This document shows, piece after piece, positions 1 through 5,695 of a stretch of DNA of 8,006 bases. The DNA lies in NCBI GenBank assembly GCA_018400215.1, contig JAGYNF010000069.1, positions 1 to 8,006 of the forward strand, in the 5' to 3' direction. This DNA is from Cyanobium sp. M55B138. Its GTDB lineage: Bacteria; Cyanobacteriota; Cyanobacteriia; PCC-6307; Cyanobiaceae. Both the position numbers and the translations under genes were made by a program. Position 1 is the first letter of the stretch; each line of letters begins with the position of its first letter. A model generated the notes under the pieces. That model saw only the letters and a program-made list of their open reading frames with translations, was not told the origin of the DNA and did not search any database.

Positions 1-867
1 GGGGGCTATTACGGCTGGAGGGCCGCCGTGCGCCTCGGCCAAGGCGATCTCCAGCTCAGCATCCCCGCGGGCAACGCCAACGACCTCCAGGTACCGCCTT
101 GGACGCCGCTGAACAGTGGAAACCCCCAGCTGGAGCGGCTCTGGCGGCTGGATCAACGGCTGGAAGCCTGGGAGCGCTGGCGGCTGCAAACCCAGGGCAT
201 CAGCCCCAGCGATCCCGCCGGGTTGACGGTGGAGGGCCGCCTGCGCCGGGGTGTGGGTGACCACTGGTTGGGCCTGGGCCAATTGGAGCGGGCCAGCCTG
301 CGGCTTTCGCCCCAGCAGTGCCTCCTGGCCCAGACCCTGGAGCGGGAACTGCATGCGCCAGCCCACCGCAGCGCCCTGGAGCAGGCCAGCCGGGTGGCGG
401 CCCTACCCAGCCCCCTGCTGGCGGCCATTGCCAAGCAGGAATCGCGCTTCAGTGCCACCGTGCGCTCCCCGGTGGGTGCGGTGGGCCTGCTGCAGCTGAT
501 GCCCACCACCGCCGCCGAAGTGGCCGGGGCGGATGTGGGTGACGCCGAGCTGGAGCAGCCGGAGCGCAATGCCGAACTGGGGGGTCTCTACCTGCGGGCG
601 CTGTTCAACCAGTGGCAGGGCAATCCCCTGCTGGCGGTCGCCAGCTACAACGCCGGGCCCGGGGCGGTGGCGGGCTGGATCGACCCCAGGCTCGAAAGCC
701 AACCCGAACTGTGGGTGGAGGCCATCCCCTACCCGGAAACCCGCCTCTACGTGAAGAAAGTGCTGGGCAATCTGTGGAGCATGACGGCGCCACGGCCACC
801 GGCCTGCACACCGCTCAGCGCACCAGCCAGCGGCCCAGCACGGCTCCTCCCAGCACCACCCCGGTGA
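1..867 (+). CDS. Soluble lytic murein transglycosylase (SLT/GH23 family), 5' end missing
   Basis: The reading frame is already open at base 1 (it reads GGYYGWRAA...), so the true start lies upstream; 288 residues are visible. Visible residues 1-135 are helical and resemble the end of the superhelical part of Slt70-like enzymes. The SLT catalytic domain follows. The catalytic Glu is E147 in AKQESRF, followed by GAVGLLQLMP (159-168) and the ASYNAGPGAV motif (Y216, N217). These are the family's signature motifs. Such enzymes cleave the MurNAc-GlcNAc bond of peptidoglycan non-hydrolytically, forming 1,6-anhydro-MurNAc, in the periplasm; the export signal would be in the missing N-terminus. The domain ends near YVKKVLGNLWSM. 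The last 25 or so residues are a Pro/Ala-rich tail encoded antisense to the end of the neighbouring membrane-protein gene, so the tail is probably not conserved. Family assignment is firm. Confidence 0.93.
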   Translation, partial: GGYYGWRAAVRLGQGDLQLSIPAGNANDLQVPPWTPLNSGNPQLERLWRLDQRLEAWERWRLQTQGISPSDPAGLTVEGRLRRGVGDHWLGLGQLERASLRLSPQQCLLAQTLERELHAPAHRSALEQASRVAALPSPLLAAIAKQESRFSATVRSPVGAVGLLQLMPTTAAEVAGADVGDAELEQPERNAELGGLYLRALFNQWQGNPLLAVASYNAGPGAVAGWIDPRLESQPELWVEAIPYPETRLYVKKVLGNLWSMTAPRPPACTPLSAPASGPARLLPAPPR

Positions 868-1261
868 GCGCCACCGACAGCACCAGAGGGGGGGGAGCCA
901 CCCGAATCCGGGCCAGATCCAGCCGGGCGAGCAGCACGGCAGACGCCAGGATCAGCACGTTGGCCAGCATCTTGAGATGCAGCAGGTAGAGCCCGCCAAC
1001 GGTCACGATCAGCAGGGTGATCACCAGGCTCGTCACCCGGCTGGCGGCCATCAGGCCGGACACCCGCTGCAGCAGCAGCTCGGGCATGGTGCAGATCAGC
1101 ACCACCAACAGCGCCTGCAGACACTCCAGCACCCAGGCGATCGAGAGCTGGGCCGGCGAACTGCTCCAGTGCATCCCCTCATAGATGGAGATCGCCAGCA
1201 GCAACAACAGCAGCGGTGCCCGCAGCGGCAACACAACCAGACGCAGCACGGCAGGGATCAC
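815..1261 (-). CDS. Small multi-pass membrane protein of unknown function
   Basis: This encodes 148 residues from a GTG start 9 bp after the stop of the ferredoxin gene, suggesting co-transcription. About four hydrophobic segments are visible: LLLLLLAISIY near residues 17-27, IAWVLECLQALLVVLIC near 40-57, a pair around residues 75-110 (LVITLLIVTVGGLYLLHL and LANVLILASAVLLA), and a C-terminal one ending GRWLVR. I see no catalytic motif and do not recognise a named family; it resembles uncharacterised conserved cyanobacterial inner-membrane proteins. Its 3' end overlaps the convergent transglycosylase gene by 53 bp. The GTG start is chosen for its spacing to the upstream stop; no Shine-Dalgarno sequence is evident. 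Because the hydrophobic pattern is strong and runs the full length, I consider it a real gene rather than an antisense shadow. Confidence 0.75.
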   Translation of the reverse strand: MIPAVLRLVVLPLRAPLLLLLLAISIYEGMHWSSSPAQLSIAWVLECLQALLVVLICTMPELLLQRVSGLMAASRVTSLVITLLIVTVGGLYLLHLKMLANVLILASAVLLARLDLARIRVAPPPLVLSVALTGVVLGGAVLGRWLVR

Positions 1262-1270
1262 GGGATCAGG

Positions 1271-1684
1271 TCAGCTGGGGTCAAGAACCAGGGAGATCGC
1301 GGCGAACGGGCAGCTCGGAATGCACTGCTCGCACACCAGACAGCGTTGCGCATGGAAGGTGAGCTGCCAAGCCGGAGCCCCACACTGCAGCGCACCACTG
1401 GGGCAGACGCTGGTGCAGATGCCGCAATCCACGCAGCGGTCGCGGTCGATGGAGATCTGGCCGGGGACCCGGTTGAGGCCCAGGCCCTGGCTCTCCAACC
1501 AGGCCTCTGCCGCCGCCAGCTCGTCAATATCGCCCGAGAGCTCCACCACCATGGTTCCGCTCTGGTTGGGGGCGATCTGGGCCCTGAGGATCTTGGCCGC
1601 GATGTCGAAATCCACCGCCAGCCGGTAGGTGATCGGCTCATGCACCGCTTCCCGCGGGAAATAGAGGGTGAGGCGACGCTTCAC
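1271..1684 (-). CDS. NIL-domain 2x[4Fe-4S] ferredoxin
   Basis: This encodes 137 residues from the GTG at 1684. Residues about 5-72 match an NIL domain (LYFP..AV..PITYRLAVDFDI...ILRAQI, then a GxMVVELSGD strand), a ferredoxin-like fold named after a conserved sequence in methionine ABC transporter ATPases. Two [4Fe-4S] cluster motifs follow: C84-x2-C87-x2-C90-x3-C94-P and C115-x2-C118-x2-C121-x3-C125-P, as in bacterial 8Fe ferredoxins. The protein is presumably a cytoplasmic electron carrier; the NIL domain may bind a ligand or partner, which is not known here. The frame stays open upstream to 1879, but that extension lies antisense to txlA and is low-complexity Arg/Pro-rich, so I reject it. 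The gene is divergent from txlA across 74 bp and probably co-transcribed with the membrane-protein gene downstream. Confidence 0.9.
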   Translation of the reverse strand: MKRRLTLYFPREAVHEPITYRLAVDFDIAAKILRAQIAPNQSGTMVVELSGDIDELAAAEAWLESQGLGLNRVPGQISIDRDRCVDCGICTSVCPSGALQCGAPAWQLTFHAQRCLVCEQCIPSCPFAAISLVLDPS

Positions 1685-1758
1685 GCAGCGGGGGCCGGCC
1701 GAATGGGAACGGCACTGGCAGAGTGCCCCCAGCCTGGCCCATCCCACCCCGATCCACC
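1685..1758. promoter_or_regulatory. Divergent intergenic region with a short inverted repeat
   Basis: These 74 bp separate the divergent ferredoxin and txlA genes and must carry both 5' regions, unless promoters lie inside the neighbours. A perfect 6-bp inverted repeat is present (ggcact at 1711-1716, agtgcc at 1722-1727, 5-nt spacer). It could be a small operator or a hairpin in the txlA leader. I cannot identify convincing -10/-35 elements in this GC-rich stretch, and no NtcA-type GTAN8TAC box is present. Confidence 0.3.
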
Positions 1759-2334
1759 ATGAGCAGTCCCGCCCCAGCGGCTGGCCCCGGACGTCGCGAG
1801 CGCGTGATTCTGCTGGTGATTGCCGCCCTCTTGGCCGCAGCGGTGATTTGGCTGCGTGGTGGGCTGCAGCCCCAGGCACCGCTGGAGGCGCTGGCGCGCC
1901 GCTCCCCCGACCTCTCGGTGGCCCTGACCAATGGCACCCCCACGATCGTGGAGTTCTACGCCGACTGGTGCGAGGCCTGCCGCAGCATGGCGCCCGCCAT
2001 GGAGACGATCGAAGCCCAACACCGGGGCAAGCTCGATGTGGTATTGCTCAACGTCGACAACCCCCGCTGGCAGCCTGAACTGGAGCGCTACGCCGTGAAT
2101 GGCATCCCCCAGCTGGAGCTGTTCAACGCCAGTGGCGACGCCGTGGGCCGCTCGATCGGCGCCCGCAGCAGCGCCGAACTGCAGGCCCTCACCGGCGCCC
2201 TGATGGCGGGCACCCCCCTGCCGGCCCTGGCCGGGGTGGGGGCGGTGAGCAGCCTGGAGCCAGCCGACAGCGGCACCCCGGTGGCGGCCCAGCCGGATGC
2301 TGCGACGATGGCCGGACCCCGCAGCCACGGTTGA
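1759..2334 (+). CDS. txlA: Membrane-anchored thioredoxin-like protein (TxlA/HCF164 type)
   Basis: This encodes 191 residues from the ATG at 1759. A basic N-terminus (GRRER) precedes one hydrophobic anchor at about residues 15-33. A thioredoxin domain follows: the active site is FYADWCEAC with redox cysteines C71 and C74, and the cis-Pro loop is GIPQLELF (P117). The WCExC active site after an N-terminal anchor is typical of cyanobacterial TxlA and plant HCF164, which pass reducing equivalents across the thylakoid membrane for cytochrome b6f and c-type cytochrome assembly. The domain would therefore face the lumen or periplasm, by family knowledge. The last 35 or so residues are an Ala/Pro/Gly-rich tail. 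A GTG at 1723 in the same frame would add 12 residues (PPAWPIPPRST...), but the ATG immediately before the basic/TM segment is the better start. thyX begins 7 bp downstream, so the two are probably one transcript. Confidence 0.88.
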   Translation: MSSPAPAAGPGRRERVILLVIAALLAAAVIWLRGGLQPQAPLEALARRSPDLSVALTNGTPTIVEFYADWCEACRSMAPAMETIEAQHRGKLDVVLLNVDNPRWQPELERYAVNGIPQLELFNASGDAVGRSIGARSSAELQALTGALMAGTPLPALAGVGAVSSLEPADSGTPVAAQPDAATMAGPRSHG

Positions 2335-2341
2335 CGGCCCC

Positions 2342-4432
2342 ATGGATCCCCGTTTCCGCGTCGCCCTGATCGCCGCCACCCCCAACCCCCAGCAGTGCGT
2401 GTATGCCGGCATGCACCAGGACTACAGCGAGGGTTTTGTGGCGGCTGACGCCGCCAACTGGCCCGATGAAACCAAGGCTGGCGAGATCTGCATCAAGCGG
2501 CTGCTGGCCGGGGAGCGGGGCCATTACGGCCCCCTCGAGCACGCCCAGATCGTGCTCAACGTGGGCTGGTTCCCCCACTCGGTGATGCAGCAGGCCCGCA
2601 CCCATCGGGTGGGCGTGAGCTTCGATGTGCAGTGCCTGGCGGCGAATACAGAAATCACCTTCCTGCAGAGCTCCGGCGCCCTGCGCAGGATCCGGATCGC
2701 CGAACTGCACGACCTCTGGACCCACGGCGAGCGGGCCCATCGTCCGCGCCGCCTGCGCGGCCGCCAGGGAGAAGAACCGGGCAACTACCGCCGCGATTGC
2801 CGCAAGCGCCTTCAGAAGATGAAGCTGCGGGTGCTGAACGAAGACACGGGGGTTTTCGAGACGAGCCACATCCGCGATGTGATCTGCAGCGGGCTGCAGC
2901 CGGTGTATCGACTCACCATGGAGGATGGCCGCACCCTTGACTGCACGGCCAACCATCGTCTGTTCACCCCGGAGGGCTGGCAGACCATGGGGGAGGCAGT
3001 GGGGCTGCGCACCAGTCGCGACGGCAGCGTTCGCAGCTTCCGCCGCACCGCCAAGGTGATGGCCAACGGCATGGTTGCGGCCGGCAGCGGCGCTTACCGC
3101 GACGGGCACTGGCTGCGGGAGCAGATCGACAGCGGCGCTTCCGTGGGGGACATGGCCGAGCGGGCGGGCTGCTCCGCCACCACGATCCGGGCCTGGGTCC
3201 GCCGCCATCAGCTCCACCTGCCTCAGAGCGACAGCCGCTTTCAGCCGGGCCAGAAGCCCTGGAACCACAATCCTGCGGCACCCTGGCGGCAGCGGGAATG
3301 GCTGAGCCAACACCTGGCAAACGGCCTGCATGCTGATGAGATGGCCCAGCTCACGGGGTGCTCCGTGGAAGCGATCAAGAAATGGGTGTACCACCACGGC
3401 CTCACCCTGAACCGCCGCGCACCCGGTTTCCACCCCGGCATGCAGCCGTGGAACCTGGGCCGTGGCGGCTACCGACTGCAGTTGTCAGAAGCCTCACGCG
3501 CGGCACGCCGCGCCCACGCCCAGCGCATCACGCAGCGCGGCCCTGCCTCCCGCTTCTGGAGGGGAGGGGTGTCCTCAGAGCGCGTCTTGATCGGGGCCTG
3601 GACCCGGCAGGTGGCTCCCCAGGTCCACCAGCGCTTCGATTACACCTGCCAGCAATGCGGCCTGCGGGGCGGCGACCGACAGCTGCATGCCCATCACATC
3701 GTTCCAGTCCATGCCGATCCCGGCCTGGCCTATGAGCTGGACAACCTGGTGAGCCTCTGCCAGCCCTGCCACACCGTCCTGCATCAGCACAACCTCGAGG
3801 CCTCCTTCGCCGCTGCCCTGCAGCCAGACAAAACCACTGTGGGCTGGTCGGCCAAACCCCGACCCCAGGGCAGGAAGCTGAGGGCCCATCCCCTCACCGT
3901 GACCAATGTGGAATTCCTCGGCGAGCAGATCACCTACGACCTGGAAGTAGAAGAGCCCTGGCACAACTTCGTGGCCAACGGCCTCGTGGTGCACAACTCG
4001 ATGCGCTACACCGGCGAGCGCATCTGCCGCGCCGCCCGCGGCGAGCTGGAGCTTGAAGAGGTGTTCTACCTGCGGCCCGTGGGCGACTACAGCGACCGCC
4101 AGGGCAAGAAATACGCCTACACCGCCGATCAGCGGGCCATGGATCTGGCGCTCTGCCAGGCGGCAGCGGAGCGTTACCGCGACCTGCTGGCGGCAGGTTT
4201 CGCCGAAGAACATGCCCGCGGCATCCTCCCCTTCGACTATCGCCAGCACTTCGTGGTGAGCTTCACCCTGCGGGCCTTCCTGCACTTCCTCGACCTGCGG
4301 GCCAAGCTCGATGCCCAGCTGGAGATCCGCGAACTGTGCGACCTGATGTGGCCCCACCTACAGGCCTGGGCCCCGCAATTCGCCGATTGGTACGAAAAGA
4401 GCCGACTGCATAAAGCCAGGCTGGCGCCCTAG
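2342..4432 (+). CDS. thyX: FAD-dependent thymidylate synthase ThyX interrupted in frame by an intein
   Basis: The uninterrupted frame encodes 696 residues. Removing the intein (2633-3997) leaves a 241-residue ThyX, a normal size for the family: a 97-residue N-extein ending ...RTHRVGVSFDVQ and a 144-residue C-extein beginning SMRYTGERICR. ThyX methylates dUMP to dTMP using methylenetetrahydrofolate and FAD/NADPH, replacing ThyA. The spliced ThyX signature is THR-x8-S (H88, R89, S98) followed by MRYTGER, which fits the family's RHRx7-8S motif. Other family features include GHYGPLEH in the N-extein and a C-terminal helical region with ARGILPFDYRQHFVVSFTLRAFLHFLDLR. The ATG at 2342 is chosen because MDPRFRVALIAATPNPQ is the typical N-terminus; the frame is open to 2297 but that part lies inside txlA. 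The gene lies 7 bp after txlA and converges on dcd, the other dTMP-pathway gene here. The enzyme can only be active after splicing because its motif is split. Confidence 0.93.
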   Translation: MDPRFRVALIAATPNPQQCVYAGMHQDYSEGFVAADAANWPDETKAGEICIKRLLAGERGHYGPLEHAQIVLNVGWFPHSVMQQARTHRVGVSFDVQCLAANTEITFLQSSGALRRIRIAELHDLWTHGERAHRPRRLRGRQGEEPGNYRRDCRKRLQKMKLRVLNEDTGVFETSHIRDVICSGLQPVYRLTMEDGRTLDCTANHRLFTPEGWQTMGEAVGLRTSRDGSVRSFRRTAKVMANGMVAAGSGAYRDGHWLREQIDSGASVGDMAERAGCSATTIRAWVRRHQLHLPQSDSRFQPGQKPWNHNPAAPWRQREWLSQHLANGLHADEMAQLTGCSVEAIKKWVYHHGLTLNRRAPGFHPGMQPWNLGRGGYRLQLSEASRAARRAHAQRITQRGPASRFWRGGVSSERVLIGAWTRQVAPQVHQRFDYTCQQCGLRGGDRQLHAHHIVPVHADPGLAYELDNLVSLCQPCHTVLHQHNLEASFAAALQPDKTTVGWSAKPRPQGRKLRAHPLTVTNVEFLGEQITYDLEVEEPWHNFVANGLVVHNSMRYTGERICRAARGELELEEVFYLRPVGDYSDRQGKKYAYTADQRAMDLALCQAAAERYRDLLAAGFAEEHARGILPFDYRQHFVVSFTLRAFLHFLDLRAKLDAQLEIRELCDLMWPHLQAWAPQFADWYEKSRLHKARLAP
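3110..3463 (+). repeat. Two tandem HTH plus PWN modules within the intein
   Basis: Intein residues 160-214 and 223-277 align without gaps at a constant offset of 63 residues (189 bp). In each copy a Trp-Leu is followed by a helix-turn-helix-like stretch (SVGDMAERAGCSATTIRAWV in copy 1, HADEMAQLTGCSVEAIKKWV in copy 2), then H-x-L-x-L and a tail F-x-P-G-x-x-PWN. By eye about 20 of 53 aligned residues are identical, including W160/W223, C180/C243, W188/W251, F203/F266 and PWN at 209-211/272-274. The HTH part resembles short DNA-binding helices in transposases and homing nucleases, and the F..G..PWN tail resembles motifs seen in phage HNH enzymes. I infer that these recognise the homing site DNA. 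Confidence 0.75.
3620..3793 (+). other. HNH nuclease domain of the intein
   Basis: Intein residues about 330-387. Two zinc-knuckle pairs, C339-x2-C342 (YTCQQCG) and C376-x2-C379 (LCQPCH), bracket the core HAHHIVPVH (H352, H354, H355) and N371 in LDNLVSLC. H380 follows directly, then TVLHQH. The order CxxC, HxHHIxP, N, CxxCH is the standard HNH arrangement in McrA-like and homing nucleases, with no missing metal or catalytic ligand visible. It is presumably the homing nuclease that cuts intein-free thyX alleles; activity and specificity are inferred. Confidence 0.88.
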
Positions 4433-4482
4433 CGCAAGCCATTTGGCGCACCTCTCGGTGCGACGCCAGGCTGGCGCCCTAG
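4415..4482. repeat. Exact 18-bp direct repeat at the convergent ends of thyX and dcd
   Basis: The 18-mer gccaggctggcgccctag occurs at 4415-4432 and again at 4465-4482, exactly 50 bp apart. The first copy encodes the last residues and TAG stop of thyX. The second copy ends in CTAG, whose antisense supplies the TAG stop of dcd (4479-4481). Each copy contains a 5-1-5 dyad (gccag-g-ctggc), so the two copies can also pair with each other over 11 bp with one central mismatch. Because 50 is not a multiple of three, the second copy is not a simple in-frame duplication of the thyX tail. Confidence 0.85.
4433..4478. terminator. Possible bidirectional terminator between thyX and dcd
   Basis: This is the 46-bp convergent gap. 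A 6-bp perfect hairpin (cgcacc at 4447-4452, ggtgcg at 4457-4462, loop tctc) can be extended past a 3-nt bulge by tgg/cca (4444-4446 with 4466-4468). The flanking 18-bp repeats can form an outer stem enclosing it. There is no T-tract on either strand, so it is not a classical intrinsic terminator; structure and position are the only support. Confidence 0.35.
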
Positions 4483-5072
4483 ATCCGGGCGAGGGTGACG
4501 CGCTCGGGCTGGTGCTGGTACTTGCCGGCCCGGTCCTGGTAGGTGGTGTCGCAGGGATCGCCTTCGAAAAAGAGCAACTGGCAGATGCCCTCATTGGCGT
4601 AGATGCGGCAATCGGCCCCGGAGGAATTGCTGAACTCCAGGGTGAGGTGCCCCTCCCAGCTGGCCTCGGCGGGCGTGGTATTCACAATGATGCCGAGGCG
4701 GGCATAGGTGCTCTTGCCCAGGCAGATCACGGTGATGTTGGCGGGCACCCGCATTTTTTCCAGGGCCACACCCAGGCCGTAGGAATGGGCCGGCAGGATG
4801 AAGTACTGGCCGTCGTCATCCTGATGCGGGGGGGCGGGCTCGAGGTTGGCGGGATTGAACCGCTTCGGGTTCATCACCGTGCCGGGCACATGGCGAAAGA
4901 TCAAGAATTCCTGGGCCGACAGGCGCAGGTCGTAGCCATAGGAGGAACAGCCATAGCTGAGCACCGGCCGGGCGGGGCCATCGGGGTCGAGATGCCGCAC
5001 CAGGGAGGCCTGAAAAGGCTCAAGCATGCCGGCGGCAGCTTGCTCTTTGATCCAGCGGTCGTTCTTGAGCAT
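4479..5072 (-). CDS. dcd: dCTP deaminase
   Basis: This encodes 197 residues from the ATG at 5072, the usual length for Dcd. It deaminates dCTP to dUTP, feeding dUMP and then dTMP synthesis, in the cytoplasm as a trimer (family knowledge). Visible signatures are the N-terminal IKEQAAAGMLEPF, SYGCSSYGYDLRL, VPANITVICLGKSTYARLG with S121 and R125, and WEGHLTLEFSNSS with E146 at the position of the catalytic Glu of E. coli Dcd. A nucleotide-binding C-terminus follows, with GICQLLFF (residues 162-169), TTYQDRAGKYQ and a final LARI. It lies 11 bp downstream of the CobO-like gene on the same strand, probably co-transcribed, and converges with thyX, whose product consumes the dUMP made downstream of Dcd. 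An alternative reading as a bifunctional DCD-DUT cannot be excluded from sequence alone. Confidence 0.93.
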   Translation of the reverse strand: MLKNDRWIKEQAAAGMLEPFQASLVRHLDPDGPARPVLSYGCSSYGYDLRLSAQEFLIFRHVPGTVMNPKRFNPANLEPAPPHQDDDGQYFILPAHSYGLGVALEKMRVPANITVICLGKSTYARLGIIVNTTPAEASWEGHLTLEFSNSSGADCRIYANEGICQLLFFEGDPCDTTYQDRAGKYQHQPERVTLARI

Positions 5073-5083
5073 CGAGAGACGAC

Positions 5084-5644
5084 CTACAGGCCGCGGCGGA
5101 GCTGGGTGACCTGATCGGCCATCGCCATCAGTTCCGGACCGATCGCCGGCCCGGTCAGGATGACATCCATCTGGGCTGGCCTCTGCTCCAGCACCTCCAG
5201 CACCTCGGCCAACTCCAGGTAGCCCAGCTCAACCGCCAACCCCAACTCATCGAGCACCATCAGATCCACGGTGGCATCGAGCAACAGCTCGCGGCTGAAG
5301 GTCCAGATGTCACGCACCGCGGCCGACACCTCGGCGTTGTGTTCTGCAGCGGGCTCAGCCAGACAGGCCGGCACCGCCGGGCGCAACCAGCGCAGCCGAC
5401 CGCACAGCCAGGGGCTCGCGGCGAGGCCCTGGTCGACCCCCCCCTTGAGGAACTGGGATACCAGCACCCGGCTGCCCAGCCCAGCCGTGCGCAGGGCCTG
5501 GCTCAACACGGTGGAAAAACTGCCCCGGAAAGGCGCCGTGTGGATCTGGAGCAACCCCTCCGGTTGGGGCACCAGGCGCAGATGGGGGGAGGAACGGCGC
5601 CCCACCACAGATGCGCCGATGCCGGTGGGGAGGCTGACGGTCAT
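5084..5644 (-). CDS. CobO/BtuR-like P-loop-fold protein with a degenerate Walker A
   Basis: This encodes 186 residues from the ATG at 5644. The frame resembles cob(I)alamin / cob(I)yrinic acid a,c-diamide adenosyltransferases of the CobO/BtuR type: ALRTAGLGSRVLVSQFLKGG (residues 50-69) after the P-loop position, a Walker B-like VDLMVLDEL with D132 and E133, then YLELAEVLEVLEQRP and DVILTGPAIGPELMAMADQVTQLR. Active CobO has a GDGKGKTT-type P-loop here, but this protein reads TAPFRGSFST (residues 36-45), with no Lys. It also stops at RRGL, short of the conserved C-terminal segment of CobO. It is therefore probably a non-adenosylating paralogue of unknown role. A TTG at 5662 would add six residues; the ATG is preferred. 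dcd follows 11 bp downstream. Confidence 0.8.
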   Translation of the reverse strand: MTVSLPTGIGASVVGRRSSPHLRLVPQPEGLLQIHTAPFRGSFSTVLSQALRTAGLGSRVLVSQFLKGGVDQGLAASPWLCGRLRWLRPAVPACLAEPAAEHNAEVSAAVRDIWTFSRELLLDATVDLMVLDELGLAVELGYLELAEVLEVLEQRPAQMDVILTGPAIGPELMAMADQVTQLRRGL

Positions 5645-5667
5645 GGGGACGCGGCGGGGCAAACCTG

Positions 5668-5695
5668 AATGTAGCGGCTGTGGCCTGGATCACAA
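5668..5695 (-). promoter_or_regulatory. Candidate sigma70 promoter for the CobO-like/dcd operon
   Basis: On the minus strand TTGTGA (plus 5690-5695) is separated by 16 nt from TACATT (plus 5668-5673), giving -35 and -10 candidates with 4 of 6 matches each. Transcription would start near 5661, about 17 nt before the ATG at 5644. It is the best candidate I find in this gap, but the matches are modest. Confidence 0.35.

Larger units (their letters stand above)
2633..3997 (+). mobile_element. Intein with HNH homing endonuclease, inserted in the ThyX motif
   Basis: This encodes 455 residues in frame with thyX. Splicing block A is CLAANTEITFLQ starting at Cys1. Block B is LDCTANHRLFT with T105 and H108. 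Block F is YDLEVEEPWHNFVANG leading to LVVHN, with penultimate His454 and terminal Asn455. The +1 residue is Ser, the ThyX motif serine. All residues expected for class 1 splicing (Cys1, block B TxxH, His-Asn, Ser+1) are present. Between blocks B and F lie a basic linker, two HTH/PWN repeats (residues 160-277) and an HNH nuclease (about 330-387), so this is a full-size homing intein rather than a mini-intein. Blocks A and B are separated by about 90 residues including an Arg/Lys-rich stretch, longer than in minimal inteins. Base composition looks similar to the exteins, giving no obvious sign of very recent transfer. Confidence 0.92.

Noticed and set aside
1685..1879. N-terminal extension of the ferredoxin gene to 1879
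   Set aside because: The extra 65 residues overlap txlA in antisense and have shadow-like composition; the NIL domain starts right after the GTG at 1684.
2189..3433. Long minus-strand open frame (414 codons) opposite txlA and thyX
   Set aside because: It lies antisense to strongly supported genes. The translation is His/Ala/Gly/Val-rich without recognisable motifs, as expected of shadow frames in high-GC DNA.
2633..3997. Group I or group II intron as the explanation for the insertion in thyX
   Set aside because: The insert is a continuous open frame in phase with both exteins, carrying intein splicing blocks at both protein ends, so excision is at the protein level.
3575..4357. Minus-strand open frame (260 codons) opposite the intein and C-extein
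   Set aside because: Antisense shadow of conserved HNH, block F and ThyX coding sequence; no family signature.
4443..5114. Plus-strand open frame (223 codons) opposite dcd
   Set aside because: dcd on the minus strand carries all family motifs; the plus-strand translation has low-complexity Gly/Ala/Val composition.
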